A stretch of 34,249 nt of DNA from Anaerolineaceae bacterium. GTDB lineage: Bacteria; Chloroflexota; Anaerolineae; Anaerolineales; Anaerolineaceae. Where the stretch lies: NCBI GenBank assembly GCA_028714615.1, contig JAQTMA010000016.1, positions 1 through 34,249 on the forward strand, read 5' to 3'. Shown piece after piece: positions 9,301 to 16,293 of the stretch. The notes beneath the pieces were generated by a model, which worked only from the letters and a program-made list of their open reading frames with translations, had not been told where the DNA came from and searched no databases. The position numbers and the translations under genes are program-made. How positions within the stretch are numbered: the first letter of the stretch is position 1; every line of letters begins with the position of its first letter.

Positions 9301-10056
9301 CGGAGTTGGGTAGGTGCCAGGTTTGAGGTGATGGAGGACGTTGCTCGCCCTTTGTATTTTCTGGGCTCCCTTACGTGCCATGCGCCACACCGCATACTCA
9401 TCGGGCACCACACTTGAGAGGGTTACAGGGACCGGATCAGTTTGAGACCGCTCGGGAACCTCATCTTTGTACAGGCTCGCGCATGTCTTAACGAAGCCTA
9501 CCAGGGTCCCCTCTGCTTCCAACTCGATCTCCAATTCGGCAATGTCAAAATCTTGGGCGTAATCCAGCTCTCGCAAGAGAACGGTATACAAGATTTCTGC
9601 GATGGAGACGGTTTCACGCCGCACTGCCCGGTCTACGCGCACATCGAACATCACCACATGCGAGGCGTAGCGAGCATTAATGTACTTGAGCAGGTCATCG
9701 ATGTCCTTGACGAGTGGGTCACCCGGGGACTGCTTCTGAAGCTGCTGGATGAACAGACTGCTGGCTGGGGTTCCGAGCAAACCTCGATTGGCAAGGACAT
9801 ATCCAAGGTTCTTGGCAAATGACGATTTACCGGAGCCAAAGAACCCTGATACCCAAATCCCGACGGCTTCCGTAGGGTCTCCGGGTCCTTCCGAGATCGG
9901 TTTGAGGACCTTGATGTACTGCTCTTTGATGCGCTGGGTAGCCACGTACTCAGTGATCTCACCGTGCACGGTTTTCTCGTCGCGCTGGTCGAGTTTGATC
10001 ACCTCTTCGATGGGCTGCGAGAGATCTCGGGAAAGCAAGTCGCGGATGGTTGGCAT
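6319..10056 (-). CDS. brxC: BREX P-loop ATPase BrxC
   Basis: The ATG at 10056 is preferred to the GTG two codons upstream because AGGAG sits 5 bases before it. The product has 1245 residues, the usual size for BrxC/PglY. It begins MPTIRDLLSRDLSQPIEEVI and has a Walker A GFFGSGKSS at about 71-79, in the BrxC context IWVSGFFGSGKSSFAKNLG, and a Walker B-like FIVDEVGQYV at about 289-298. The C-terminal 400 residues are helical with coiled-coil-like stretches and a small CKVC cysteine pair (about 1160). BrxC is the large AAA-like ATPase required for BREX phage exclusion and is thought to form the operon's core complex with BrxB, PglX and PglZ. Unusually, it is separated from brxB by the split pglX cassette and two more genes; normally brxC follows brxB directly in type 6. 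A roughly 120-base gap before it could hold an internal promoter. Confidence 0.93.
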   Translation of the reverse strand: MPTIRDLLSRDLSQPIEEVIKLDQRDEKTVHGEITEYVATQRIKEQYIKVLKPISEGPGDPTEAVGIWVSGFFGSGKSSFAKNLGYVLANRGLLGTPASSLFIQQLQKQSPGDPLVKDIDDLLKYINARYASHVVMFDVRVDRAVRRETVSIAEILYTVLLRELDYAQDFDIAELEIELEAEGTLVGFVKTCASLYKDEVPERSQTDPVPVTLSSVVPDEYAVWRMARKGAQKIQRASNVLHHLKPGTYPTPDSWAQSLHTQTDITIRMLVDRTFELSARREPKRAIMFIVDEVGQYVARSFEKIDNLRAVVEHFGQESKNRVLAGKAVAPVWIVVTSQEKLEEVVSAIGDKRLQLAVLQDRFHYRIDMAPSDIREVATKRVLSKRPEAEAILRDLYRKCSGQLATHTKPERSQIKFDVSEEDFVQFYPYLPHFVELSIDIISGMRLQPGAPRQIGGSNRTIIKQAYEMLVSNRTRLADAVVGELVTLDKIYDLVEGNLPSERLRDIAAIQTLWPDDPWPIRTAKAITLLEYVRGLPRTERNLAALLYSSLDAGSPLEDVGRAIQLLSEKQFIRQTEDGWKLLTDQEKSWSTERNTHSPFPKDRKEIWEDRLRTTFTEPGLSRYQLQKRTFRLGVGWEGRTLTQGDIPVELRLADSQKEFAGLCEDVRKLSRDKKTQVYWVFSSNDEIDDQVVELYRSQQMIGKYEQLRAQNKISPDEAPSLANEKLDVSKRQETLKRLITEAIQAGTGFFDGVHKPGPDLGEKASEIIKKMLDYAVPQLYSKLSMGNRPIKGTEADEILKAANLSGLSTVFYTTDGFGLVISQDSKYVINSKAPIANEVMTYLQAEHSYGNKVTGRMLEDRFSDLPYGWEREVLWLVMASLLRGGVIEVTYQGRRFRNHLDAQIRSAFSTTNAFRSASFAPRKAPDLHTLVAAAKRYEELTGEEVDVDEAAVAQAFQKLARAEMEALLPVEATVKANAIPVVNLLEEYRSGLSTILQGASDDVVNILEGEGESFKKQRQQVGEIRVATNEAGLNRLHRARLSVNQVWPLLSERGAAPELETEVKELKSLLQDGSYYRFTAKVDQVIAKVENTYQNLYNEKHAERTKAYQAAIEIIKGMSEWAQISDPTQPGALTSTQESILAPLQSRACQENLLGGGQLTCKVCGASMPQMESDMAAVEGLRKTAIRRVQDLVAPEEKIEHVRLSDVVNWGQTIENAEDVKQVVDELREYLLKLVASGAKVILE

Positions 10057-10145
10057 GTTCACTCCTAAGAAGGAATATTCAGATGATTTCTTATTGAGCT
10101 TTAGTTCTCACTTGTAGTAAGAGTGCGTGTGAAATCCTATTGACT

Positions 10146-10157
10146 TATCGATCGATA
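10146..10157. promoter_or_regulatory. Perfect 12-bp palindrome upstream of brxC
   Basis: The sequence TATCGATCGATA is a perfect palindrome in the 119-base gap between the NucS-like gene (stop at 10182) and brxC (start at 10056). This is the longest gap inside the BREX operon apart from the repeat tract after the AlbA_2 gene. On the transcribed strand it overlaps a weak promoter-like arrangement (TTGAGC about 18 bases upstream of TAGGTA). It could be an operator for a second, internal promoter driving brxC and the genes after it. A 12-bp palindrome can also occur by chance in a sequence of this length, so the functional claim is weak. Confidence 0.3.
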
Positions 10158-10181
10158 CCTAATCGAAGTATTGTCTCTTGC

Positions 10182-11069
10182 TCAATTGTTCCCTGCGATG
10201 TGTTTATAGGCAGCTAAATATAGCGGCTCTAATTCATCGAAATCGGGATGGTCCCGGACTAAAGGTCGGATCACTGCTTCATGAAAGTCTTTATCGTATC
10301 GCTGGAACTCCCAACATGGGCTACGAAAACTATCGGCTACGCCTGGGGGAACTTTAAAGGTGATGTTCCAGGCATGCGTCCCACCCCAATAAACACTATA
10401 GACAATCCGATTCCCAAGCACGAATCCCGTATAAAATTTGTTGTGCTTGTAAACCATTGTCCAAGCGTGTTTTTGTGTTATTTCATTTATTTTCTCAACC
10501 GCTTGGCGGAACTGGCGAGTAGCTTCTTCGCCATGATCTTTGGCATATGCTTCCCAACCCCAAGATTGTAAGACCTTGGTCGTTACTGGTTTCAGGGTTT
10601 CTTCTTGTTCCAGTACCTCAACAGATAAAAACTCTTCATTCTCAAATACAAATCGTTGAATTTGAACGAGCTCGATTGGATAATCGATTTTCCCCAACAT
10701 ATTCTGAACGTTGGGTTGGAATCCCGGAGCGATAACAATTGCCGGCAATTCCAGATGATCCCAATCTAATGGGATATTATCTGGCTTGGTGTGAGATTCC
10801 AACCAAATTGCCTTAATTGAATCTGGATTTCTCTCAGCCCAAATTAAATATCCAAGAATTTGGGGCAATATTTCCTCTCCAACCTCGATATTCTTCATTT
10901 CAATAATGCAGATCTGCCCCTCTTGATCAACGCCGAGCATATCCGGGATACCCTGCCGATTGCCAGTGCGGATTTGCCGATGGATGATATAGACATCGTC
11001 GAGGAGCTCCTGGTTGGCATACACATACTTCTCAAACTCAGCTTCACTCATAAAAGGTATGGGAATCAA
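10182..11069 (-). CDS. NucS/DUF91-like PD-(D/E)XK endonuclease
   Basis: From the TTG at 11069 the product has 295 residues. Residues 35-63 contain GNRQGIPDMLGVD followed by ICIIEMKNIEVGEE. D43 and the E57-x-K59 pair are the PD-(D/E)XK catalytic set, and the flow GIPDMLG...IIEMKN...EEILPQILGYL is characteristic of DUF91/NucS-related nucleases found beside restriction systems. The C-terminal part (WTMVYKHNKFYTGFVLGNRI) is a separate small domain. The start is uncertain. A very strong AGGAGGAGG lies right after the UDG-like gene's stop (11121), but no ATG, GTG or TTG follows at the right distance. The frame is open back to that stop, with an ATT at 11111 and protein-like text before the TTG. ATG 11051 is the only ATG candidate and has no ribosome-binding site. 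Likely role: DNA cleavage as a BREX accessory. Confidence 0.8.
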   Translation of the reverse strand: MIPIPFMSEAEFEKYVYANQELLDDVYIIHRQIRTGNRQGIPDMLGVDQEGQICIIEMKNIEVGEEILPQILGYLIWAERNPDSIKAIWLESHTKPDNIPLDWDHLELPAIVIAPGFQPNVQNMLGKIDYPIELVQIQRFVFENEEFLSVEVLEQEETLKPVTTKVLQSWGWEAYAKDHGEEATRQFRQAVEKINEITQKHAWTMVYKHNKFYTGFVLGNRIVYSVYWGGTHAWNITFKVPPGVADSFRSPCWEFQRYDKDFHEAVIRPLVRDHPDFDELEPLYLAAYKHIAGNN

Positions 11070-11120
11070 GTTGCGTGTTTGGCCGTTGGTTTTCCAGTAG
11101 AAGTTTTGAATATCCTCCTC

Positions 11121-11873
11121 CTATCGAATGCCGAGTTCCCGAAGCTCTTCGATCGCCCTTGGTAGGATTTCTTGACGAAACCGCTCTGGCCAGGGGTTTT
11201 GCACGGATGGTTTCATGAGGATACCCGGATGGGGAAAACAAATCGCATTTACGGTCTGTCCATCCAACCTGAGTGGTCGACAACGCCCATCCAGGTTGCG
11301 TTTCGCAACTTCACCACTAATCCCAAACAGGGTTGACACAACTTCGATGCCTAATAGGAAGACCACGCAGGGATTGGCCAAATTAATTTCCTGGGTTAAC
11401 CAGGGAATACTTTTGCGAGAAAATTCTTCATAGCGAGAACGGGTCTCGGTTACATCCAGGCATCCAAGCCGGCGGTAGCGATCAATGTGGCCAGGCTTGA
11501 AAAGCATCACCTTTACCAGGTCAGTGATCCAGCAGGCGCTACGGTCGATACCCATAGGGTCCAGGTAATGCAGTTGCAGCTCCTGGCCAGACGGGATGCT
11601 CCTTACACGAGAGCCGTCAAAGTAGCTTTCGTTCGAGAAGGGCGAGTCGTTATCCAGAAGCGGAACGTCCAAAATGCCGTTTATGGTATAGAACTTAGCC
11701 GATGGATAAGCGCCAACGATCATCACACCATCGACAGCCGTCTCAATTGGGACCAAAACGTTGACCGGGTTCCCGAATAGATAATGGTAATCATCCGGCA
11801 AATCGATGCTGGTTTTGTATTCCCGGAAACAGCGGCGCTGGTATGCCTGGATGGATGGGTTATCTGCCTTCAT
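11121..11873 (-). CDS. Uracil-DNA glycosylase superfamily-like protein
   Basis: The start is the ATG at 11873, giving 250 residues and a 14-base overlap with the end of the methyltransferase C half (stop at 11860). The longer open frame upstream is only the shadow of that gene. The sequence has a beta strand plus turn VMIVGAYPSAKF (about 38-49) in the place of the GEAPG-type motif of family 4/5 glycosylases. It continues with CWITDLVKVMLFKPG (the ITNVVKC-like strand of that superfamily), then PCVVFLLGIEVVSTLFG, and ends with AICFPHPGIL, in the position of the HPS-like catalytic loop. This is the order of segments in the uracil-DNA glycosylase fold. Motif matches are imperfect, so the base it removes, if any, is unknown. 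Phage genomes with modified bases would be a reasonable target. It is followed 9 bases later by the likely start region of the NucS-like nuclease gene. Confidence 0.68.
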   Translation of the reverse strand: MKADNPSIQAYQRRCFREYKTSIDLPDDYHYLFGNPVNVLVPIETAVDGVMIVGAYPSAKFYTINGILDVPLLDNDSPFSNESYFDGSRVRSIPSGQELQLHYLDPMGIDRSACWITDLVKVMLFKPGHIDRYRRLGCLDVTETRSRYEEFSRKSIPWLTQEINLANPCVVFLLGIEVVSTLFGISGEVAKRNLDGRCRPLRLDGQTVNAICFPHPGILMKPSVQNPWPERFRQEILPRAIEELRELGIR

Positions 11874-13836
11874 ACCACTCCTCGTGCCCATGTGCGATGG
11901 CGAAAGATTTGTTCTTCTTGCAGGCATCTTTGACCCGCTCGGGCCAGTAGCACATGGCGATGTGGCTCCAGTCGAAGTCGCCCGCTTCCAGGCGCTCCCA
12001 ATATTTCTTGGGCTCGGACTTCCATAAGGGGATGACTTTCCACAGCGGCGCCATGCGCAGGATGACCCCGTCGTCAATCCAATCCTCGGCCGGCTCGTAG
12101 CCGCTGCGGGTGATCTCCTCCAGGTCTTTGGCGAATTGGGTCAGCTCGTCGGCCAGGGAATGCAGCTCGGCTAGCTGCTTCTCGAGCTTCTTACGCTCGC
12201 TGCCTGATTTACCCGCCAACGCCGCTTGCAGGTCGGCAATCTCGAGCTCGACCGCGCGGCGCTTGGTATCCAGATAGGGATCGCGCTGGAGAGAATAGAA
12301 AGTATCGCGGGTGATCCTCTCGTGGAAGATCACAAAGCCATAGTTGCGTTTGGCAGATTGGATGTACCAGTAGACCGGGCGCTTGCGGTAGAGTTTGAGG
12401 TGGTATTGGGTGAAATAATCTTTCTCGAGGTACTTGCGTAAGTCGCCAACCGCAGCCTGGTCGATGACCTCTTGCGCGCCTTGCTCTCCGAGCATCACGA
12501 TTAGTGCCTTGTGAACAAGGGCAGCTAAATCGCGCGAATGTCCAATGTCGAATACGGCAATACCATTAGGAATAGCCAAGGATTCCAAGGCTTTCTCGGC
12601 TTCTTGTGAGAATACGTGCCGCCCTCCCTTCTCATCAATGTACGCAAATTGATCAGTTGTACCAACTAATTCATCGAATTCTTCCTTCGAGGGTTGAGAA
12701 AAAGAACCAATAGCAAAATTTGATTGGTAAATTATTGCTGAGCCAAGCTTGCCAGATTGACTTGGGAAGAAGTGGTTAAGGATAGTACCGATGGCATATG
12801 AAAACCAATTAAGAGCAATTTCATTGGAAGTGATTGAAGCCCGGTTTTCGGATAGGTCGTCGTAGGATTCATCAATATCGTTTTCACCATTTCTGCTTTT
12901 TTCCAAATTCCCAAATAGTTCAGCTTCGATGGACTTGCGATTCTCGAGCGAAATCCCATAAATTTCGTAAATCTCGTTGTTAATATTTCTCTCATTTCGA
13001 GCAAGACGATATTCATTGCTTTCACATAAGGCACATCCGTTTATGAAATGAGGTGGAGAAAAGAATTGAAAGGTATCCTCTGAAAAGAATGCTTGTGCTT
13101 GACGGATTCGGATGCAGGATTGAACGTATTTATCTAAAATCTCTTTCTGTTCTTTAATCGGTTTCGTAAATGGAAGACGGGAAATATCACCAACCTGATG
13201 ATGTAATGTTGCATTTAATAACTTTAAACAATATTGAGACCAGGAAGAATTCATCAGCGAGATTATTGATCCAAGTAAATCCGAAGCAGGAAAACCAGAC
13301 GAACCTTGTACATCAAAAATAAAGCCTGGTGGTAGGTATCGTCCTTGAAAGCCTTTGCTACTAATATCAGACCAAGTGATTCCTTGAGTAAATATAAATT
13401 GTTCTCCCCGTATTTGATCATTTTTCTCTTGTAAAAAAGTCTGAAGCACTTGCCCTTTCTGTGTTAAAGCAAGCACAGTTTCTTGATTTCCGTACCATCC
13501 TATCGCTGATCCACCTTTCATATATGGGACATATTTTTTTTCACTCGAAATGAATTCATCCCAGGTACGGCAATTGAAGAATAATTCCTCTAATTTTGTC
13601 TCCCACCAAAATCTAAGAAATCGGAAATTGTCGTAAGTAGCCGATCCATGTATTGGTTTGAGATCATTTCCCAATCCATTATGCTTTCTAAACACTTCTC
13701 GTATATTATTTGATATCCAATACACCCAAGGTCTTCCTGGGATCGCATCAAATTCACCCTGTCGCAAGAGGTATACGTTAGTCATTAAAGTACCAGGCAT
13801 TATTTGGTTATCAGTCATTCGTTCGGGCTTGGTCAT
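11860..13836 (-). CDS. PglX 1, C-terminal target-recognition half (split gene)
   Basis: The protein has 658 residues and no methyltransferase motif I or NPPY. It opens with a short leader, then YLLRQGEFDAIPGRPWVYW (about 22-40) and NFRFLRFWWE (about 70-79), the segments that follow the methyltransferase domain in single-chain PglX. The end also looks like PglX: GVILRMAPLWKVIPLW and DFDWSHIAMCYWPERV. Together with the N half (680 residues, 18504-20546) the pair totals about 1340 residues, close to a full PglX, and no conserved block appears lost between them. Its ATG overlaps (ATGA) the end of the frameshift-corrected cyclotransferase-like gene. The first two thirds (about 12.65-13.84 kb) are visibly AT-rich while the last third is GC-rich, which suggests exchange of the recognition domain. 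I infer that it binds the N half to rebuild the BREX methyltransferase. Confidence 0.85.
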   Translation of the reverse strand: MTKPERMTDNQIMPGTLMTNVYLLRQGEFDAIPGRPWVYWISNNIREVFRKHNGLGNDLKPIHGSATYDNFRFLRFWWETKLEELFFNCRTWDEFISSEKKYVPYMKGGSAIGWYGNQETVLALTQKGQVLQTFLQEKNDQIRGEQFIFTQGITWSDISSKGFQGRYLPPGFIFDVQGSSGFPASDLLGSIISLMNSSWSQYCLKLLNATLHHQVGDISRLPFTKPIKEQKEILDKYVQSCIRIRQAQAFFSEDTFQFFSPPHFINGCALCESNEYRLARNERNINNEIYEIYGISLENRKSIEAELFGNLEKSRNGENDIDESYDDLSENRASITSNEIALNWFSYAIGTILNHFFPSQSGKLGSAIIYQSNFAIGSFSQPSKEEFDELVGTTDQFAYIDEKGGRHVFSQEAEKALESLAIPNGIAVFDIGHSRDLAALVHKALIVMLGEQGAQEVIDQAAVGDLRKYLEKDYFTQYHLKLYRKRPVYWYIQSAKRNYGFVIFHERITRDTFYSLQRDPYLDTKRRAVELEIADLQAALAGKSGSERKKLEKQLAELHSLADELTQFAKDLEEITRSGYEPAEDWIDDGVILRMAPLWKVIPLWKSEPKKYWERLEAGDFDWSHIAMCYWPERVKDACKKNKSFAIAHGHEEWYEGR

Positions 13837-13933
13837 GAAATGATCTCTTTCTGCCCTGCAATCTGGTCGCGAGCTTCTTCCAAATTAGATGCAAAACTGC
13901 CCAAACAGCAGATGGCATATGCATAAATCTCTG

Positions 13934-14479
13934 TCAGCGGGTAATGATCCCCGATTTGATATTTGCATCGAGATAACTGATCCCATCGCGCCTTGTTTGA
14001 TAAGTTTCCCCATTTAAGCTGTTGCGGGCGCGAATAGAGAGGATCTCGGCTTTCTCGTGGTCATCGTAATGGCTGTCCAGGATTTCCGGTAAATTCACCG
14101 GGAAGCGAACGGCAATCACCTCATCCAGGCCGGCAATTTCCATAAAGCGATCGATGATAAGGGTGTCCGGTCTAGGATTCGTTCGCGGACGATATACAAG
14201 CGACCGGTCGCCGACCCGGTTGAGCTCGCGGCGATAAAGAATATTCTCGGCCTGCTGGAGAGAAATCCCCACTCGAAGAACGAGGACAGCAGCCCGCACC
14301 CGGCTGCCATGTCCTTCCGGAACGGGTACAAGCGTGGGCGCACCAGTCCTGCTGCTGGCGGTGCGGGCATATTCCACCGGAAAGCGAGTCTCGATGTCCC
14401 GCAGGGTGCGGTCCAATGCCTGTTGGATCTCCTCTCCCGGGTCGGTAATCAACGAGCCGTATGCCAGGATGCCGATCAT
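13934..14479 (-). CDS. Gamma-glutamylcyclotransferase-like protein, apparently frameshifted near its end
   Basis: The start is set at ATG 14479, directly before GILAYGSLITDPG, because GGCT-fold proteins begin with this strand and its YGSL loop. A longer frame to 14539 adds only low-complexity residues. As it stands the protein has 181 residues and ends ISYLDANIKSGIITR. In another frame, directly after this point, the sequence continues as PLTEIYAYAICCLGSFASN and on to a TGA at 13835-13833. If the run GGG at 13939-13941 (CCC on the coding strand) had one more base, the text would read GIITPLTEIYAYAI, a natural continuation for this family. The protein would then be 215 residues and end with an ATGA overlap with the methyltransferase C half. 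Known GGCT-fold enzymes act on gamma-glutamyl peptides; the role here is unknown. The deletion may be a real mutation or a sequencing error. Confidence 0.7.
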   Translation of the reverse strand: MIGILAYGSLITDPGEEIQQALDRTLRDIETRFPVEYARTASSRTGAPTLVPVPEGHGSRVRAAVLVLRVGISLQQAENILYRRELNRVGDRSLVYRPRTNPRPDTLIIDRFMEIAGLDEVIAVRFPVNLPEILDSHYDDHEKAEILSIRARNSLNGETYQTRRDGISYLDANIKSGIITR

Positions 14480-14529
14480 TTCAATCTCACTTCCACCCAG
14501 AGTTTGACGAACAGGAATGGATTCTCCAT

Positions 14530-14658
14530 AGAGTTCCATAGATTCGCCATAGATTCTCCATTAATTCCCCAAAGGTCCCCGTTCATTCCGCGATTATTGC
14601 CCATTATTTCTTACTTAATTCCGCGTTTTTCCTGTTTAATTCCGCGTTTATTCCGTGT
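14530..14658 (-). repeat. Degenerate short tandem repeats between the AlbA_2 and cyclotransferase-like genes
   Basis: The stretch after the AlbA_2 stop (14659) is a run of related short units. On the minus strand CGCGGAATTAA occurs twice, with related copies ACGGAATAAA, TCGCGGAATGAA and GGGGAATTAATGG. These give way to units of the form GGCGAATCTATGG, GGAACTCTATGG and GGAGAATCTATGG. Read in the frame of the AlbA_2 gene past its stop, the units encode variations on KRGIK, NRGMN and WGIN, with only one further stop early on. This looks like a decayed in-frame protein repeat or minisatellite. No stem-loop terminator is visible. Confidence 0.6.
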
Positions 14659-16293
14659 TTATTTCTTTTCTGTCAGCTCGTAATAAGAGCCTCGGCCTTT
14701 TCCAATCAATCTCAGTTTTGCCTGATCAATGAGTTTTTTCAGCCGATAAAAAGCCTGGTCTTCATTTAGATCGAGTAGTTGAGCTGCTTGGGCACGGTCT
14801 ATCCGTCCATGTTCCCTTATGAAGGTCAATATCTGTTCTTCAGCGGATTGCGCGCCTTCACGCGTTTCTTCTTCTCCAGCCCGTGCTTGCGTCGTTAACC
14901 GGTAAACCCCGCCGCCGGTTCGGGTTAACCCGGCATCCGCCAGCTGTCCGAGCGGTACAGCCGGGTCCGTCTGGATCAGGTGTGCCAGCTCTTCGACCGG
15001 AACGGATTTTTCCTTCCAGCCCAGCCATAGGGCCGCCAGCTCTTCCATCCGGAGCGCCCGGCCCAGGGCCCGGTTAGCCCGCAGCGCTGCCTGGATAAAA
15101 CCAAGATCGGCTGGGCGGTTTTCAAGCACAAGGCTCACACTGTCCAACCTGGACCGGCTGTAATCCGGCGGCCGCCGGCCGTTCTGCAGCTGACCCTGAT
15201 AGATCAGCCTTACGCCGCGGCCGGTCCGTTCGACCAAGCCGACCCGTTTGAAGATATCCGCCAGCAGGGGGTTGCGCGGGTGGGGTGAGGCGGTGAGCAG
15301 GCTGTCTGGGGTGATGCCTTGGACGAAGCCGCCCGGGCTGCTGATAATCGCCTCATCATCCCGCAGCTGAATATAGATCGCTGCCCGGCGGGTATAATCG
15401 CGGTGGATCAGGGCATTGTGGATGGCTTCGCGCAGGCCGCGCCGGTCGTATTTGGGGACGCCCACCCGCACACCGCCGGCCATCAGCTCCTGCTCTTCAT
15501 TCCGCACGTCAACCGCTTGCATCAGCCACTCCTGAACCTGGAGCAGCGGAGTGCGCCGGAACTCGTCCATCGTAACATCCAGCCCGCGCAGCACCTGGAA
15601 AGCGACTTCATGGGTCGGGAGATGTTCGCGCAGCGACAGCTCTTTTCCCACCAGAAGAAGTCCAGCGACTGTGGGGGTGCGCCGGCCATTTTCTTCCTTG
15701 ACCAACCCGAGCGCGCGTGCGATCGCGACGTCATCCAGATGCAGCAGCGCAGCATCCCCGTGGTTTTCTTCGATCACCCGCCGCAAACGGACAAATTCGA
15801 GCGGATCCAGGTCGTCCCAGGAGGTTTCCTGAAGGGACATTGCCGAGAAATCTGCCTGGCCGCGCTCGGCGCGCCAGTTAACATACTCATGCGGGTACAA
15901 GGGGCGGCAGCTCGGTTTTCCGTCCCCACCGATGCAGCGGATGACCGTCTTACCATCCTTCGTGGCGCTGAGCTGGTTGGATTGGGGCACCTCAATCACA
16001 GCAATTCTGCCATCTGGAAGGTCCACGACCTCCACGCCCACGGACACAGGCGGTTCGGTCCGGCCAGCGATCAGACCGGCTAATCGGTCGGGATGTGTGG
16101 AGCGGCCGGTATTCAAACCGGTCACCTGACCGTTATTTTCCACGCCGATCAGCAGCATGCCGCCGAGGTGGTTGGTCAGGCAGACGACGGCCTCTACCAG
16201 CTCGCTATCCCCAAATGGACCGCGATCGCTTTTGAACTCGACCGTCAGGGTCTCACCCGCGGCGATCAGTGACCGGGCTTCGGGCTCGTTCAT
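14659..16293 (-). CDS. Schlafen/AlbA_2 domain ATP-binding protein with winged-helix tail
   Basis: The protein has 544 residues. An AlbA_2 (AAA_4/Schlafen-like) domain at the N terminus shows ETLTVEFKSDRG (about 14-25) and GGMLLIGVENNGQVTGL (about 44-60). The middle carries AIHNALIHRDYTRRAAI (about 287-303) and VGLVERTGRGVRLIYQ, the HATPase_c_4 / RecG-related domain that commonly follows AlbA_2. The last 60 residues (ILTFIREHGRIDRAQAAQLL) look like a winged helix. Relatives are often annotated as transcriptional regulators or RecG-like ATP-dependent proteins, and several defence systems use Schlafen/AlbA_2 proteins. The start overlaps the stop of the GmrSD-like gene by ATGA, so it is co-translated with it. 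It lies inside the gap between the two halves of PglX 1. It could be a regulator of the cassette or an effector; the sequence does not decide. Confidence 0.82.
   Translation of the reverse strand: MNEPEARSLIAAGETLTVEFKSDRGPFGDSELVEAVVCLTNHLGGMLLIGVENNGQVTGLNTGRSTHPDRLAGLIAGRTEPPVSVGVEVVDLPDGRIAVIEVPQSNQLSATKDGKTVIRCIGGDGKPSCRPLYPHEYVNWRAERGQADFSAMSLQETSWDDLDPLEFVRLRRVIEENHGDAALLHLDDVAIARALGLVKEENGRRTPTVAGLLLVGKELSLREHLPTHEVAFQVLRGLDVTMDEFRRTPLLQVQEWLMQAVDVRNEEQELMAGGVRVGVPKYDRRGLREAIHNALIHRDYTRRAAIYIQLRDDEAIISSPGGFVQGITPDSLLTASPHPRNPLLADIFKRVGLVERTGRGVRLIYQGQLQNGRRPPDYSRSRLDSVSLVLENRPADLGFIQAALRANRALGRALRMEELAALWLGWKEKSVPVEELAHLIQTDPAVPLGQLADAGLTRTGGGVYRLTTQARAGEEETREGAQSAEEQILTFIREHGRIDRAQAAQLLDLNEDQAFYRLKKLIDQAKLRLIGKGRGSYYELTEKK

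Noticed and set aside
13833..14060. A separate small gene in the frame after the cyclotransferase-like stop
   Set aside because: The frame has no usable start codon and only its last 40 residues look coding, which a one-base slip in the gene before it explains better.
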